DNA of 64,000 bases from Dyadobacter jiangsuensis (GCF_003014695.1 NZ_PYAS01000001.1:1-64000), one strand, 5' to 3'. Positions 39,816-49,310 are shown, counted from the stretch's first letter. Notes: a model not told the origin generated them from the sequence alone. Numbers and translations: made by a program.

Positions 39816-41261
39816 TTAATTGGAATACCCCGGATTCTGGCTCACGTTAGGATTGGCTGCAATTTCCAGTTCGGGAATAGGTTGGAGCCTCCTGAAATCG
39901 GTGGTGGTTACCGTCGGATAAATGGCAGCGGCCTTGGCTCCCATGTTTTGCCGGGTGTAGCTGGCATTGGTACGCGTCAGGTCGAAGAAACGCAAGCCTT
40001 CGAATGCGAGCTCCTTCCGCCGTTCGAGCAGGACCGCGTTGATCAACTCGCTGCCTGTCAAGGTATATGCCTTTTGCTCGGGGTCGCGGTTTTGTGCGAG
40101 CATATTCAGGTATTGCAAGGCATTGGTGTTGTCGGCCAGCCTTGCATACGATTCCGCGAGTGTCAGTATCACTTCTGCGTATCGCAGCATCTTGATTTCG
40201 TCGCGATCGGTATTGGCGGTATTCTGGTATTTGTTTACATAATATACCTGATTATTTCCTCGGGTACCGTCCAGAATTAGCTCCCTTCGCATGTCTGTCG
40301 GGCTGTAAATGGCGTAGGTGTCATCGGTCACGAGCAATTCCCCGAGTCCGCCTTTGGCATACATCCAGTCCATTCCCTCTACGCCATTGTTGGCAATGGC
40401 CGAGTTGTTCAGTTCGAACAGCGTTTCGAGCTTGTCGGTGCGCGGCGTGGTGGCGGCCCAGTAGGCGGTGAATACCGCTTTTGTAGCTGAAAGGGTATAA
40501 CCACCATTCTGAACAACTTCCAGTGCTGCGTCCTTCGCTTTCTGATAGTCGCCTTTGTAGAGTTGGGCTCTTGCTTCCAATGCTTTAACCGCGTATTTGG
40601 AGAAGAAATTGGTATTGTTAATATGAATGGTGGGAGTGGCGGCAGGCATCATCGCGAATGCGGTTTGCAGGTCACTCAATATCTGGGCGTAGACCTCCGC
40701 CACCGTGTTTCGTGCCGGCAGGGCCAACGGCCCCGCGATGTCGGTCGAAACCGTCACGACGGGCACACCCGGAGCGGAGGGGTTTACGGTGTGCGGGGTG
40801 GCAAACCAGTTGACCAGGTTGAGGTAGCACAACGCCCGTACGGCATAGGCTTCGCCTTTCAGGTATTTCACGTTGTCATTTTCGGCAATCTCCGAGCCAA
40901 TGATCCGGTTGGCTTGCAAAATGGCATAGTAGGCCTGTTGCCAGAGCATTCTGGTTTCGGCATTTCCGGCGACAAACGTGAAATTGTTATGCGGGATGAG
41001 CCGGTTGGAGTTGGAACTGCTCAGGTAGACGTTGTCGGCCAGCATATCGCCGAAAACGGTGGCGTTCCGGCCGAAAAGGTAGTAACCTTGCAGCACGCGG
41101 TACATGCCTGCGGTGGCCTCCATCATATCTCCGTCGGTTTTGATGGCGTGCTCCACCGAGATGGCCGTAGTAGGGGATTCGTCCAGAAAACTGTCGCTGC
41201 AAGACGTGGCGGTCATGAGCATGGCCAGCGCCAGGGCAGTGTATTTGTTATTGATCTTCAT
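39816..41261 (-). CDS. SusD/RagB family nutrient-binding outer membrane lipoprotein
   Basis: 481 residues. Signal peptide with lipobox ATSC (Cys21), then SDSFLDESPTTAISVEHAIKTDGDMMEATAGMYRVLQGY, KGEAYAVRALCYLNLVNWFATP and the ending LLERRKELAFEGLRFFDLTRTN, which is the SusD signature near the C-terminus. It binds the glycan on the surface for the SusC partner, whose gene ends 11 bp upstream. Sequence relation to the first SusD (25437) is distant, so the two systems probably handle different ligands. Confidence 0.95.
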   Translation of the reverse strand: MKINNKYTALALAMLMTATSCSDSFLDESPTTAISVEHAIKTDGDMMEATAGMYRVLQGYYLFGRNATVFGDMLADNVYLSSSNSNRLIPHNNFTFVAGNAETRMLWQQAYYAILQANRIIGSEIAENDNVKYLKGEAYAVRALCYLNLVNWFATPHTVNPSAPGVPVVTVSTDIAGPLALPARNTVAEVYAQILSDLQTAFAMMPAATPTIHINNTNFFSKYAVKALEARAQLYKGDYQKAKDAALEVVQNGGYTLSATKAVFTAYWAATTPRTDKLETLFELNNSAIANNGVEGMDWMYAKGGLGELLVTDDTYAIYSPTDMRRELILDGTRGNNQVYYVNKYQNTANTDRDEIKMLRYAEVILTLAESYARLADNTNALQYLNMLAQNRDPEQKAYTLTGSELINAVLLERRKELAFEGLRFFDLTRTNASYTRQNMGAKAAAIYPTVTTTDFRRLQPIPELEIAANPNVSQNPGYSN

Positions 41262-41272
41262 GTCAGTAAGGA

Positions 41273-44200
41273 TTATAGTCCGATGTTCACGCCAACTGTG
41301 TAGGTTCTGTATTGCAGCATATCCTGCGAGTCGAATCCTGAAAACCCAACCTCCGGATCAAATGGTAAACGTTTGTCAAATGTTTTGGTAAACAGGTTGG
41401 TGGCTCTTCCATAGAGATGCAGCTTGCTCACTTTCAGATTTTTGAAGATCCCCAGGTTCTTGAAGTCGTATCCCACCATCAGGTTGCGGAAACGGATGTG
41501 GTCGCCTTTGTAAATGCGGTAGGTGCTCACGGAGTTGTCGGTCGTAGTCGACATTTTAGGCACGTCGGTAACCTGTCCCGGCGTTGTCCAGCGTCTGTCG
41601 TAAACAAACCGGTACTTGTTGTACGTATAATAAGTACCGGAGGTCTGGTAAAGGTCCGAAGCGCCGTAGATCCAGTAGCCGAGGTTGAAGTTGAAATCAA
41701 CGCCGAGGTTGATGCCTTTGTAGGTGAACAGGTTGTTGAATCCGCCCGTGTATTTCGGGTTCGATTGTTTGTTCTGGACAATCAGGCTGGCGTCGGCGAT
41801 ATTGGCTGTCTTTTCCGTTCTTGACTCGTTCGTGTAATACAACGGGCTACCATTGGCCGGATCCACCCCCGCGAACTCGCGCATGTAATAGGTGTAGAAG
41901 CTGTAACCTTCTTTGAGATAATACTGCCCGTTCGTCACCGCGGTACCGGCCGGCAGGCTGGTGATTTTGTTGCGGTTAAGCGAAAGGTTGAAGTTGCTGT
42001 TCCAGGTAAAATCCTTGATTCGGAGCAAATCGCCTCTCAATGTGAATTCCCAACCGTAGTTCAGCATCGAACCGACGTTCTGGCTCACGGCTGTAAAACC
42101 GGTGGTGTAAGAGGTCGGGATGGAGCGGATCAGCCCGTCGATATTGTTGCGGTAGTAATCCACCGTGAGCGAGAACCGGTCGTTGGCCAGGCCGATATCC
42201 ACGCCGGCATCAAACTTTTTGGATGTTTCCCATTTCAATGCAATGTTACCCACGCTGGAATATTGCTGTCCGTTGTATCCTGCATATCCGTATGCGGTGC
42301 TGTAACTTGCCTGCGGTACCCACGCGTAGTTTCCAAGGTTGGCATTGCCCGTGGTTCCGTAGGACGACCTGATTTTCAATGACGACAGCACCCGTTGTTT
42401 CACAAAGAATGCTTCCTCATGCACGTTCCATGTTCCGCCGACGGAGAAGAAATTGGCTTCGCGATTTGCCTTCGGAAAGCGGGAAGAACCATCCCGCCGG
42501 AAAGAACCGCTGATCGCATATTTGTTTCTGAAATTAACCTCTCCGATCGCGTAAAGCGAGGTGAATGCATAGTTGCTGTATTGGCCGTAGGTGCCCAGCG
42601 GCGTGGCCGCGTTGGTAAGTGCGGTCAGGTCTTCGTGCGCGGAAGGGAACCCGCTGCCGTCGGCCGCCAAAAGGTATTCTTTCGATTTCTGGGCTTCATA
42701 GCCTACCGAAGCGCTCACATAGAAGTTGTTGAAACCGGGGATATCGTAGCGGTAGTCAAACTGGTTTCTGGATAGCCAGTTGAAATACCGGGTGTAATAA
42801 TTTTTGCTGCGTCCTTTGAGGGAGGCGCCGTCTCCCATGGTTGCGTTGAGGAACAGCGTTTCTTCCAGTCCGTTGTAATCGACGCTCGTGTAGGTGGAAA
42901 AAGACAGGTTTTTCACAATGTCCCACTTCAACTTCAGGTTGCCGAGCATCTTGGTCGCCGATAGTAGTTTTTTATCCTTTTCCGCGATCCACAGGGGGTT
43001 GTAAATGCCCGGGAAGTTGGTGTTGCCGGGTGTGGTCGTATTAATAGAACCATCCTCGTTATACGCAAGCTGGAATGGGCGCAGCGACCTTGCAGCCCAG
43101 GTAGGGTTACCCGAAAACTGCGAGCTGTAAGGTGTATTCTGGTTTACATTCGAAACGTTGAAACCTGCCGACAGCGCCACTTTGCTATTGATTTTGTGGT
43201 CGATGTTGAGCAACGCAGATATCTTTCTGAAGTCCGAACCGATGGTGGTGGCGTCCTGCGAGAAGTAGCCGAGAGATCCGAAGAACTTGGATTTCTCCGA
43301 TCCACCGTTGACGCTTACATTATATTGGCTCTGTTTGCCGGTACGGGTTACCAGGTCATACCAATTATTGCTTTTGCCGCTGTTAAGGCCATAGCTTTCA
43401 GCCAGGGTCTCGACTTGTGCAGGTGTAAAATTGCTGTTGGTAAGTGTCTCTCTAAACAATTCGGCATATTGGCTTGCATTGAGCGGCATGCCGGCCTTAG
43501 GCGGGTCCATCGCCGCCGAAACGCCTATTTCGGTATCCAGGCGCACTTGCGTCCGGCCCGCACTTCCTCTTTTGGTGGTGATCACGATCACGCCCGTGCT
43601 ACCGCGTGCACCGTACAGTGCGGTGGCGGCCGCATCTTTGAGGACGTCGATGCGCTCGATATCGTTCTGGTTCAGACCGGCCAGGGCGTCGGCCGTGGTG
43701 GTGTTATAGCCCAGCTTCCCGGAGTTGACAATCATTCCGTCTATTACGAACAAGGGGCTGGACGACAGCGAAAGGGAGCCCAGACCGCGAATGCGGACGT
43801 CGACCAACCCGCCGGGTTGCCCGCTGGTGACCGGCGCGGTGAATCCGGCTACTTGCCCCTGCATGGAGCTGATTACGGTAGAGAACGGCTTGTTTTCCAG
43901 TGCTTTGCCGCCCACTGTTCCGGTGGAGCTGGTATTCTCGGCGACATGCGTGACCCGGTAGCCGTTGGTGATCGTAACCGCTTCCAGCGAAACATCCGAC
44001 ACGCTGAGTTTGATGTCGAGCCGCCCGGAACTGGCGATGACCTGCTGCGGCTGGTAGCCGATCATACTGAATACGAGCAGGGCGCCTTCCGATACATTTT
44101 CGAGCTTGTAAGCCCCTTTTTCGTCGGTGATCGTGGCATTGTTGGTGCTCTTAACGCGCACGATAACTCCGGGGATAGGACTGCCGAGGGTGTCGGTAAC

Positions 44201-44377
44201 TGTGCCCCTGATCTCTGCCAGTGCCCATGCACCTGGTTTTGAGCGGGAGCCCGGTCCTGCCGTCGCGTTGGTGAATGGCAGCAATAATAGCAAGCAGATG
44301 ATCAAGGCAAAGAGCTCCCTGGATTTGGACAGCTGCCTGACCGCGGGCGCAAAACTGGGGTAAACCGAATAATTCAT
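41273..44377 (-). CDS. SusC/RagA family TonB-linked outer membrane protein
   Basis: 1034 residues. Long N-terminus with a hydrophobic segment (LFALIICLLLLLPFTNATA), then the carboxypeptidase-regulatory-like domain (IRGTVTDTLGSPIPGVIVRVKSTNNATITDEKGAYKLENV), plug (FVIDGMIVNSG, IERIDVLKDAAATALYGARGSTGVIVITTKRG) and barrel ending in GVNIGL. First gene of the minus-strand operon of eight genes. Its promoter at 44472-44479 is covered by two GntR-type palindromes. The ligand is unknown but is likely the polymer cut by the lyase two genes downstream. Confidence 0.95.
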   Translation of the reverse strand: MNYSVYPSFAPAVRQLSKSRELFALIICLLLLLPFTNATAGPGSRSKPGAWALAEIRGTVTDTLGSPIPGVIVRVKSTNNATITDEKGAYKLENVSEGALLVFSMIGYQPQQVIASSGRLDIKLSVSDVSLEAVTITNGYRVTHVAENTSSTGTVGGKALENKPFSTVISSMQGQVAGFTAPVTSGQPGGLVDVRIRGLGSLSLSSSPLFVIDGMIVNSGKLGYNTTTADALAGLNQNDIERIDVLKDAAATALYGARGSTGVIVITTKRGSAGRTQVRLDTEIGVSAAMDPPKAGMPLNASQYAELFRETLTNSNFTPAQVETLAESYGLNSGKSNNWYDLVTRTGKQSQYNVSVNGGSEKSKFFGSLGYFSQDATTIGSDFRKISALLNIDHKINSKVALSAGFNVSNVNQNTPYSSQFSGNPTWAARSLRPFQLAYNEDGSINTTTPGNTNFPGIYNPLWIAEKDKKLLSATKMLGNLKLKWDIVKNLSFSTYTSVDYNGLEETLFLNATMGDGASLKGRSKNYYTRYFNWLSRNQFDYRYDIPGFNNFYVSASVGYEAQKSKEYLLAADGSGFPSAHEDLTALTNAATPLGTYGQYSNYAFTSLYAIGEVNFRNKYAISGSFRRDGSSRFPKANREANFFSVGGTWNVHEEAFFVKQRVLSSLKIRSSYGTTGNANLGNYAWVPQASYSTAYGYAGYNGQQYSSVGNIALKWETSKKFDAGVDIGLANDRFSLTVDYYRNNIDGLIRSIPTSYTTGFTAVSQNVGSMLNYGWEFTLRGDLLRIKDFTWNSNFNLSLNRNKITSLPAGTAVTNGQYYLKEGYSFYTYYMREFAGVDPANGSPLYYTNESRTEKTANIADASLIVQNKQSNPKYTGGFNNLFTYKGINLGVDFNFNLGYWIYGASDLYQTSGTYYTYNKYRFVYDRRWTTPGQVTDVPKMSTTTDNSVSTYRIYKGDHIRFRNLMVGYDFKNLGIFKNLKVSKLHLYGRATNLFTKTFDKRLPFDPEVGFSGFDSQDMLQYRTYTVGVNIGL

Positions 44378-44456
44378 GCCACCTTGGTTAAATGAGTGAT
44401 TGATTGGACTAGTGATCGGAAATTAACAAGCTTGATGTCAGTGCGTGGCGAAGTCA

Positions 44457-44474
44457 TTGTATTCTTGAATACAA
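44457..44474. promoter_or_regulatory. GntR-type inverted repeat over the SusC transcription start
   Basis: TTGTATTC-TT-GAATACAA is a perfect 8-bp inverted repeat. It overlaps the -7 box and the expected start point of the SusC transcript. The arms share TTGTAT/ATACAA with the other sites. Confidence 0.6.
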
Positions 44475-44479
44475 AACTA
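44472..44479 (-). promoter_or_regulatory. -7 promoter box of the minus-strand SusC operon
   Basis: Minus-strand TAGTTTTG matches TAnnTTTG, about 95 bp before the ATG at 44377. A TTG at 44497-44495 is a possible -33 element at short spacing (15 bp). The box lies between and partly under the two palindromes. Confidence 0.5.
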
Positions 44480-44484
44480 TTGAA

Positions 44485-44500
44485 TTTTTGTATACAAAAA
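44485..44500. promoter_or_regulatory. GntR-type 16-bp palindrome
   Basis: TTTTTGTATACAAAAA is a perfect palindrome with the GTATAC core. It sits between the -7 and -33 parts of the SusC promoter, so a bound repressor would exclude RNA polymerase. Confidence 0.65.
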
Positions 44501-44685
44501 TAAAATTTGCTGTTTTTTGTTTTTGGGCCGCTAAAACCACGGTAAATGTTTGAATATGCACTGTTTTAATTGGCTTCGACCGCGTTTATGGTTGTTTGTT
44601 GCCTGATTTTGTATGGAAGATGTAGGTAGTAGCGATGGTTTTAAATGGCGTTTGTAACCAGTATGTTCGGATTTGCACCTAAATA

Positions 44686-44695
44686 TTGTATACAA
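44686..44695. promoter_or_regulatory. Third GTATAC palindrome
   Basis: TTGTATACAA, followed by AAAC, is the same core as at 44485-44500, 201 bp away. It is 148 bp before the leucine-rich protein gene (plus). It may serve that gene or loop with the SusC sites. Confidence 0.5.
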
Positions 44696-44842
44696 AAACT
44701 CGTGATCTATGCTTCGTGGAGATGGAAGTAGGTATTTGTGAGAGTATCCACCAGACCAATGACCTGCCCCCCAAAAGAGGGATACCCTGGCAAACGCGAA
44801 TTGATTCACTTTGCGACGCTAGGGAAAACCTCCACAAATCAT

Positions 44843-46294
44843 ATGAAAAAAATAGTTCTACTTGTCGTTCTGCTTTTCCTGTTTCTAACCGGTTGGTCGC
44901 AATGTCCGGTTCCTACTAATAATAATGCTATCAGGTTTAACACACAGGCCGAAATTGCTGCTTTTAAAGCGAATTATCCCAGTTGCACGGCAATACCAGG
45001 TGTTCTTGATATTACCGGGTCTGACATTACAGATCTTTCGGGCCTTTCTCAAATTACCAGCGTGGGGAGAGGACTGATCATCAGGGGCACGAGTATTACA
45101 AACCTGAGGGGACTCGATAACATTATCAGTGCAGGAGGCGGGCTGCAAATATCAGGAAATGGATCCCTGACTTCGTTGGCAGGGCTTGGCAATATCGCCG
45201 ATCTGTGGCTTAGATTACAAGATAACAATGCACTGGCCAGCCTTACCGGGATGGAGCATTTCACCACTATCAATTCACTAAGCTTAGACGCCAACCTCGC
45301 GCTTACCAGCCTGACTGCACTTAGTAACCTGACGACAGTCACTGGCGTAATCGACATTGGAGTAACAACTCCTGTTACCAGTCTGGCCGGACTTGAAAAT
45401 CTTACCCATGTAGGCCAAATTTGGTTACAAAACCTGTATGCCCTAACTGATATCAGTGCACTTGGTAACTTAACAACTGTCGATGATTGGTTCTATATTT
45501 ATAATTGTGCATTGGTAACCGACCTTAGTGGTTTGTCAAAGCTGGAAAAGGTCGGAGATTTCATTCTGTTTGGTAATCCGTCCCTGGTTTCTTTAAAGGG
45601 GCTAACAAGCTTGAAAGAAATAACGAACACGGTGACCATTGTTAATAACGGAATGCTGAGTGAATGCGCAATAAAGGCGGTATGTGATTTTATTAGTATG
45701 CCTGATACCCCGGCAAAAATTGAAAACAACCTGGGAGATTGCCTTAGCCTGGATGCAGTTCTGGACGCATGCGTCGCACTGCCTGTTACATTGATAAACT
45801 TTAAGGCTGATGAGGAAGCCGGGCAGGCACATTTATATTGGGAAACAACCGAAGAAATCAACAGCGGATATTTTGAGATTCAGAGGAGTTCCGACGCTCA
45901 AAACTGGCACATTTTAGGGTCGATGCCGGCAAAGGGGAATAGCAGGCAGCTTAACAAATACACGTTCACGGACAAATATCCTGTTCCATCCACCAGTTAT
46001 TACAGACTTCGGTCGGTCGATCTGGATGGATCTTACAGCCTTAGCTCAATAGCTTCGGTTGCAATGACGGAACAAAATCAGACGCTGATATACCCTGTTC
46101 CGGCAGCAGCCGGTGTCTGGATAGAGGGGGGCGGACTCAACAAAAAAGTTGAGCTGATCAACCTTCGGGGCGACATTATGAAGAAGTGGAAAATAACTTC
46201 TGACCGCGATTATCTGGAGATGGGTTCCCTGCGCCAGGGGCTTTATTTAATCCGGGTCGAGGGTGGGGCGGCACAGCGGATAATCAAACAATAA
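44843..46294 (+). CDS. Leucine-rich receptor-L-like surface protein with type IX secretion sorting domain
   Basis: ATG 44843 gives 483 residues starting MKKIVLLVVLLFLFLTGWSQ, a clean signal peptide (the longer frame from 44738 does not fit). Residues about 40-285 hold repeats of the type LxxLxxLxNLTTVxGxIxI, like receptor L-domains. A beta-sandwich module follows (LPVTLINFKADEEAGQAHLYWETTEEINSGYFEIQRSSD...). The last 80 residues are a type A C-terminal sorting domain (LIYPVPAAAGVWIEGGG...GLYLIRVEGGAAQRIIKQ). It is exported by the type IX system and attached to the surface; a binding or adhesion role is likely. Confidence 0.85.
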   Translation: MKKIVLLVVLLFLFLTGWSQCPVPTNNNAIRFNTQAEIAAFKANYPSCTAIPGVLDITGSDITDLSGLSQITSVGRGLIIRGTSITNLRGLDNIISAGGGLQISGNGSLTSLAGLGNIADLWLRLQDNNALASLTGMEHFTTINSLSLDANLALTSLTALSNLTTVTGVIDIGVTTPVTSLAGLENLTHVGQIWLQNLYALTDISALGNLTTVDDWFYIYNCALVTDLSGLSKLEKVGDFILFGNPSLVSLKGLTSLKEITNTVTIVNNGMLSECAIKAVCDFISMPDTPAKIENNLGDCLSLDAVLDACVALPVTLINFKADEEAGQAHLYWETTEEINSGYFEIQRSSDAQNWHILGSMPAKGNSRQLNKYTFTDKYPVPSTSYYRLRSVDLDGSYSLSSIASVAMTEQNQTLIYPVPAAAGVWIEGGGLNKKVELINLRGDIMKKWKITSDRDYLEMGSLRQGLYLIRVEGGAAQRIIKQ

Positions 46295-46571
46295 ATAACT
46301 GAAAGTAAGCATCGTCGGAGCGCTTGCCAGTCCTTTTTCGAGAGGACTACTCTGGCTGTTATTGTACTGCCTGCCATGACGCCTGAAAAGACTTATGATT
46401 TTATAAACTGCCTCTTTCTGCACAGCAATCTGTGGCGCTATTTCGACAAACAATTCGTAATTAATCGTACGATCCGAGGGTCGACTATTTGCTACTTTTC
46501 CGGGTATAAAATTTACCAATAGTGCGAATGACGTTTGATTCGTCATTCCCTTAATCTTTACCTGGATTTTA
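46295..46571. other. Intergenic region between the two type IX-secreted proteins
   Basis: A minus-strand frame from ATG 46546 runs to 46247 (100 residues, MTNQTSFALLVNFIPG...). It holds a possible helix-turn-helix-like stretch (IAPQIAVQKEAVYKIISLFRRHG) but overlaps the end of the upstream gene and has no clear promoter. It could be a decayed regulator gene. I do not call it. Confidence 0.3.
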
Positions 46572-48551
46572 ATGAAGAACCTTTTTACATTCTTTTTCGT
46601 GCTTTTGCTGTCTGCGCTCCATGCGAGCGGCCAATATATTACCATCTGGAAAACGGACAATATTGGTGAAAGTGCTAACAATCAGATCATCATCCCGGCA
46701 ACCGGCACCAATTACAGTGTGGCCTGGGAGGAAGTGGGTAATCCCGCGAACAACGGTGCGACAACGGCATCAGGTCACTATACGCTCACTTTTCCTGCAC
46801 CGGGAATTTACCAGGTAAGTATTTCACCAGGCGGCGGTACGTTCACACAAATTAACTTTGGCGGTGAAAGCGATAGATTCAAACTGATTGAGTTAAAACA
46901 ATGGGGCGATATCGAATGGGAAAGCATGGAAACCGCATATTTATTCTGTAACAAGATGATAATTACGGCAACTGACATCCCGAATCTGCAAAATGTTACC
47001 TCAATGGTGAACACCTTTAGCAATTGCAGCGCTATTACAACAATTCCAGGAATTAACAGCTGGGACGTGAGCTCGGTAACCAATATGCAGGGGTTGTTTT
47101 CCTATACGAGAATGAATGAACCTCTTGAAAATTGGAACGTCGGCAATGTCACGAATATGAACGGGATGTTCTCAAACTCCGATTTTAATCAACCTATTGG
47201 AAACTGGGACGTCAGCAAAGTAACAGATATGTCCAATATGTTCTTAGGAGCACGCAATTTCAATCAGCCAATTGGTTCATGGAATGTGAGCAGTGTGACT
47301 GCAATGCAAGGTATGTTCTCAGAGGCACCATATTTTAATCAGGCATTGGATAACTGGGAGGTAGGACAGGTTACCGACATGCAACATATGTTTAACGGAG
47401 CAGCCGCGTTCAATGGCGCTATCGGTAGCTGGGATGTGGGCAATGTTACGAACATGAGCAGAATGTTCTCCGCCGCAGTTGCGTTCAATCAGCCGATTGG
47501 CTCCTGGAACGTCGGCAAAGTGACTGATATGTCCTTCATGTTCAGAGGGACCGCAGTTTTTAATCAATCCTTGGAAAGCTGGGATGTCAGCAACGTAACG
47601 GCTATGCCCAATATGTTCTATCAGGCGACTTCGTTTAACCAGCCTGTCGACACTTGGAATGTAAGTAATGTCACCGATATGTTTCTGATGTTTGCATTTG
47701 CCAATAGTTTCAACCAACCGGTTAATAATTGGGACGTTAGCAAGGTTACGAACATGGTTTACATGTTTGCCATGGCACCGAATTTTAATCAGCCACTTAA
47801 TAAATGGACATTGGCGTCTACACCGGGGATGATATCCATGTTGTTGGGTACCAAAATGGATTGCGTAAATATGGGACTCACGTTGCAAGGGTGGGCAGCC
47901 AATGTTGCTACGCCCGACAGCATTTTTTTTGGCGCGGAAGGCATCAACTATGGTGTTCAGGCTGCGGCAGCTTTGGAGACTTTAACAAATTCTAAAGGCT
48001 GGACGGTTGCGATTGGTGACGACGTCGAGTGCGAAGCGTTGGAAGTTTCACTCATCCATTTTAATGCGAAAAATGTCGGCGAGGCGGTCAGACTTGACTG
48101 GGCTACTGCTTCGGAAACGGACAACGATTATTTCGAAGTGGAACGTTCGGCAGACGTCAGGACCTGGACGGCAATTGGCCGGATCAAAGGGGCGGGAACC
48201 GTAAGCACCACGCAGAATTACGCTTTGACCGACTCAGATCCCCTCGAAGGTGTTTCGTATTACCGCTTGAAAATCGTTGACTTCAAAGGAAAAGCCGATT
48301 ATTCAATGATCAAACCTATCAATTTACAACCCGGCCTGACCATGAACATTTATCCCAATCCGGCTATCAGCTCGGTGACCATCTCGGGGAAAGCGAAAGG
48401 ATATTTCAAAATATTCAATAGTTCCGGGCGGCAGGTAATGCGAATGAGAATCAATGCTGAGAAAACTACTATTCCGATCAGTGGCCTGCCGGTGGGAACG
48501 TACATTATTGTGTCTGATAATGGTTTGAATTCCAAATTTGTGAAGAATTAG
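46572..48551 (+). CDS. BspA-type (DUF285) surface protein with type IX secretion sorting domain
   Basis: 659 residues with a signal peptide (FTFFFVLLLSALHASGQ). Residues about 158-430 are ten near-identical 25-residue repeats, WDVSxVTxMxxMFxxAxxFNQPIGS, plus one degenerate copy, the DUF285/BspA pattern. Then comes the same beta-sandwich module as in the neighbour (LEVSLIHFNAKNVGEAVRLDWATASETDNDYFEVERSAD). A C-terminal sorting domain (MNIYPNPAISSVTISGKAKG...GTYIIVSDNGLNSKFVKN) ends it. It is a cell-surface protein; BspA relatives bind host or matrix proteins or other cells. Repeats of this regularity may vary in number between strains. Confidence 0.9.
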   Translation: MKNLFTFFFVLLLSALHASGQYITIWKTDNIGESANNQIIIPATGTNYSVAWEEVGNPANNGATTASGHYTLTFPAPGIYQVSISPGGGTFTQINFGGESDRFKLIELKQWGDIEWESMETAYLFCNKMIITATDIPNLQNVTSMVNTFSNCSAITTIPGINSWDVSSVTNMQGLFSYTRMNEPLENWNVGNVTNMNGMFSNSDFNQPIGNWDVSKVTDMSNMFLGARNFNQPIGSWNVSSVTAMQGMFSEAPYFNQALDNWEVGQVTDMQHMFNGAAAFNGAIGSWDVGNVTNMSRMFSAAVAFNQPIGSWNVGKVTDMSFMFRGTAVFNQSLESWDVSNVTAMPNMFYQATSFNQPVDTWNVSNVTDMFLMFAFANSFNQPVNNWDVSKVTNMVYMFAMAPNFNQPLNKWTLASTPGMISMLLGTKMDCVNMGLTLQGWAANVATPDSIFFGAEGINYGVQAAAALETLTNSKGWTVAIGDDVECEALEVSLIHFNAKNVGEAVRLDWATASETDNDYFEVERSADVRTWTAIGRIKGAGTVSTTQNYALTDSDPLEGVSYYRLKIVDFKGKADYSMIKPINLQPGLTMNIYPNPAISSVTISGKAKGYFKIFNSSGRQVMRMRINAEKTTIPISGLPVGTYIIVSDNGLNSKFVKN

Positions 48552-48565
48552 ACGTGAGTGACTAA

Positions 48566-49261
48566 TCAGTCCACGACTTGCGAATCGCTCTTTCTAATGC
48601 TCTTAAAAAGCAGGTCCGTTAAAAAACTTACAACAAACGCACGATCATCCCCGGTTGTATTGTCGGTAAGTCTTGGCAGGTAGCTGCAAAAAAACTGCTG
48701 GTAATGAGCAGTCTCGATCAGTGTGCTGCTTAGTGACCTCGGATAAGGGTAAGCGGGGTTGTATTCAGTGATGACCTGAGCGATTGTGGCACAAAGATCC
48801 TTGTAGGGTTTAAAGACCTCTGATTTGTTGATTTCCCCAACCTCCTTGACCAGGTATACCTTGCTGCTTTCACTGATAATGATTTGGTTCAGGAATTTTA
48901 CATTATAATTCAATGCTCCCGCGCTCTGAGGCAATTCCTGCGTGAGCAGCTCGATAATTACATGCAGTTTTTGCCCAGGGGCCGCGACGTTCTGCAATTT
49001 GAACATTACGAGGAATTCCATATAGCTCCAATACCAGTTCAGGATGTAGAGCAACAGCCGGTGTTTGTTTTCGAAATAGCGGTAAACGGTTGCTTCGGTA
49101 GTGTTCACCTGCAATGCCAACTTCTTAAATGTAAAGTGCTCGAAGCCAAGCTCGTAAATGAGTTCAATGGCCGCCTTAATGAGCTGTTTGCCCACCTCGC
49201 TGCTCTCCGGGTCTTTTAAGTAGACCTTCTCATTCAAATGAAAACTAACATGAAATTCCAT
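48566..49261 (-). CDS. TetR/AcrR family transcriptional regulator
   Basis: 231 residues. The N-terminal helix-turn-helix is KQLIKAAIELIYELGFEHFTFKKLALQVNTTEATVYRYFENKHRLLLYIL, textbook TetR. The C-terminal ligand domain is specific and unrecognised. It is divergent from the secretion operon starting at 49409. The 147-bp gap holds CTGTC-ATG-GACAG (49298-49310), a probable operator. It likely represses the transporter operon until a ligand binds. Confidence 0.9.
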   Translation of the reverse strand: MEFHVSFHLNEKVYLKDPESSEVGKQLIKAAIELIYELGFEHFTFKKLALQVNTTEATVYRYFENKHRLLLYILNWYWSYMEFLVMFKLQNVAAPGQKLHVIIELLTQELPQSAGALNYNVKFLNQIIISESSKVYLVKEVGEINKSEVFKPYKDLCATIAQVITEYNPAYPYPRSLSSTLIETAHYQQFFCSYLPRLTDNTTGDDRAFVVSFLTDLLFKSIRKSDSQVVD

Positions 49262-49297
49262 ACAACCATCGATTATTGCACTAAAATAGTAAAATGT

Positions 49298-49310
49298 CTG
49301 TCATGGACAG
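49298..49310. promoter_or_regulatory. Candidate TetR operator
   Basis: CTGTC-ATG-GACAG is a short perfect inverted repeat in the gap between the TetR gene and the ABC operon, 37 bp from the TetR start codon. Confidence 0.45.

Larger units (their letters stand above)
44378..44842. other. 465-bp divergent intergenic control region
   Basis: A+T-rich region between SusC (minus) and the leucine-rich protein gene (plus). It carries the SusC promoter, two palindromes at 44457-44474 and 44485-44500, and a third at 44686-44695. No gene is supported; the plus frame that opens at 44738 is an extension of the next gene without a signal peptide. Confidence 0.6.

Noticed and set aside
43196-44242. 348-codon open frame on the plus strand
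   Set aside because: Antisense shadow of SusC, with no recognisable protein features.
46247-46681. Minus-strand frame with a possible helix-turn-helix
   Set aside because: It overlaps two good genes on the other strand, has no promoter or family match, and is only mentioned as a possible remnant.
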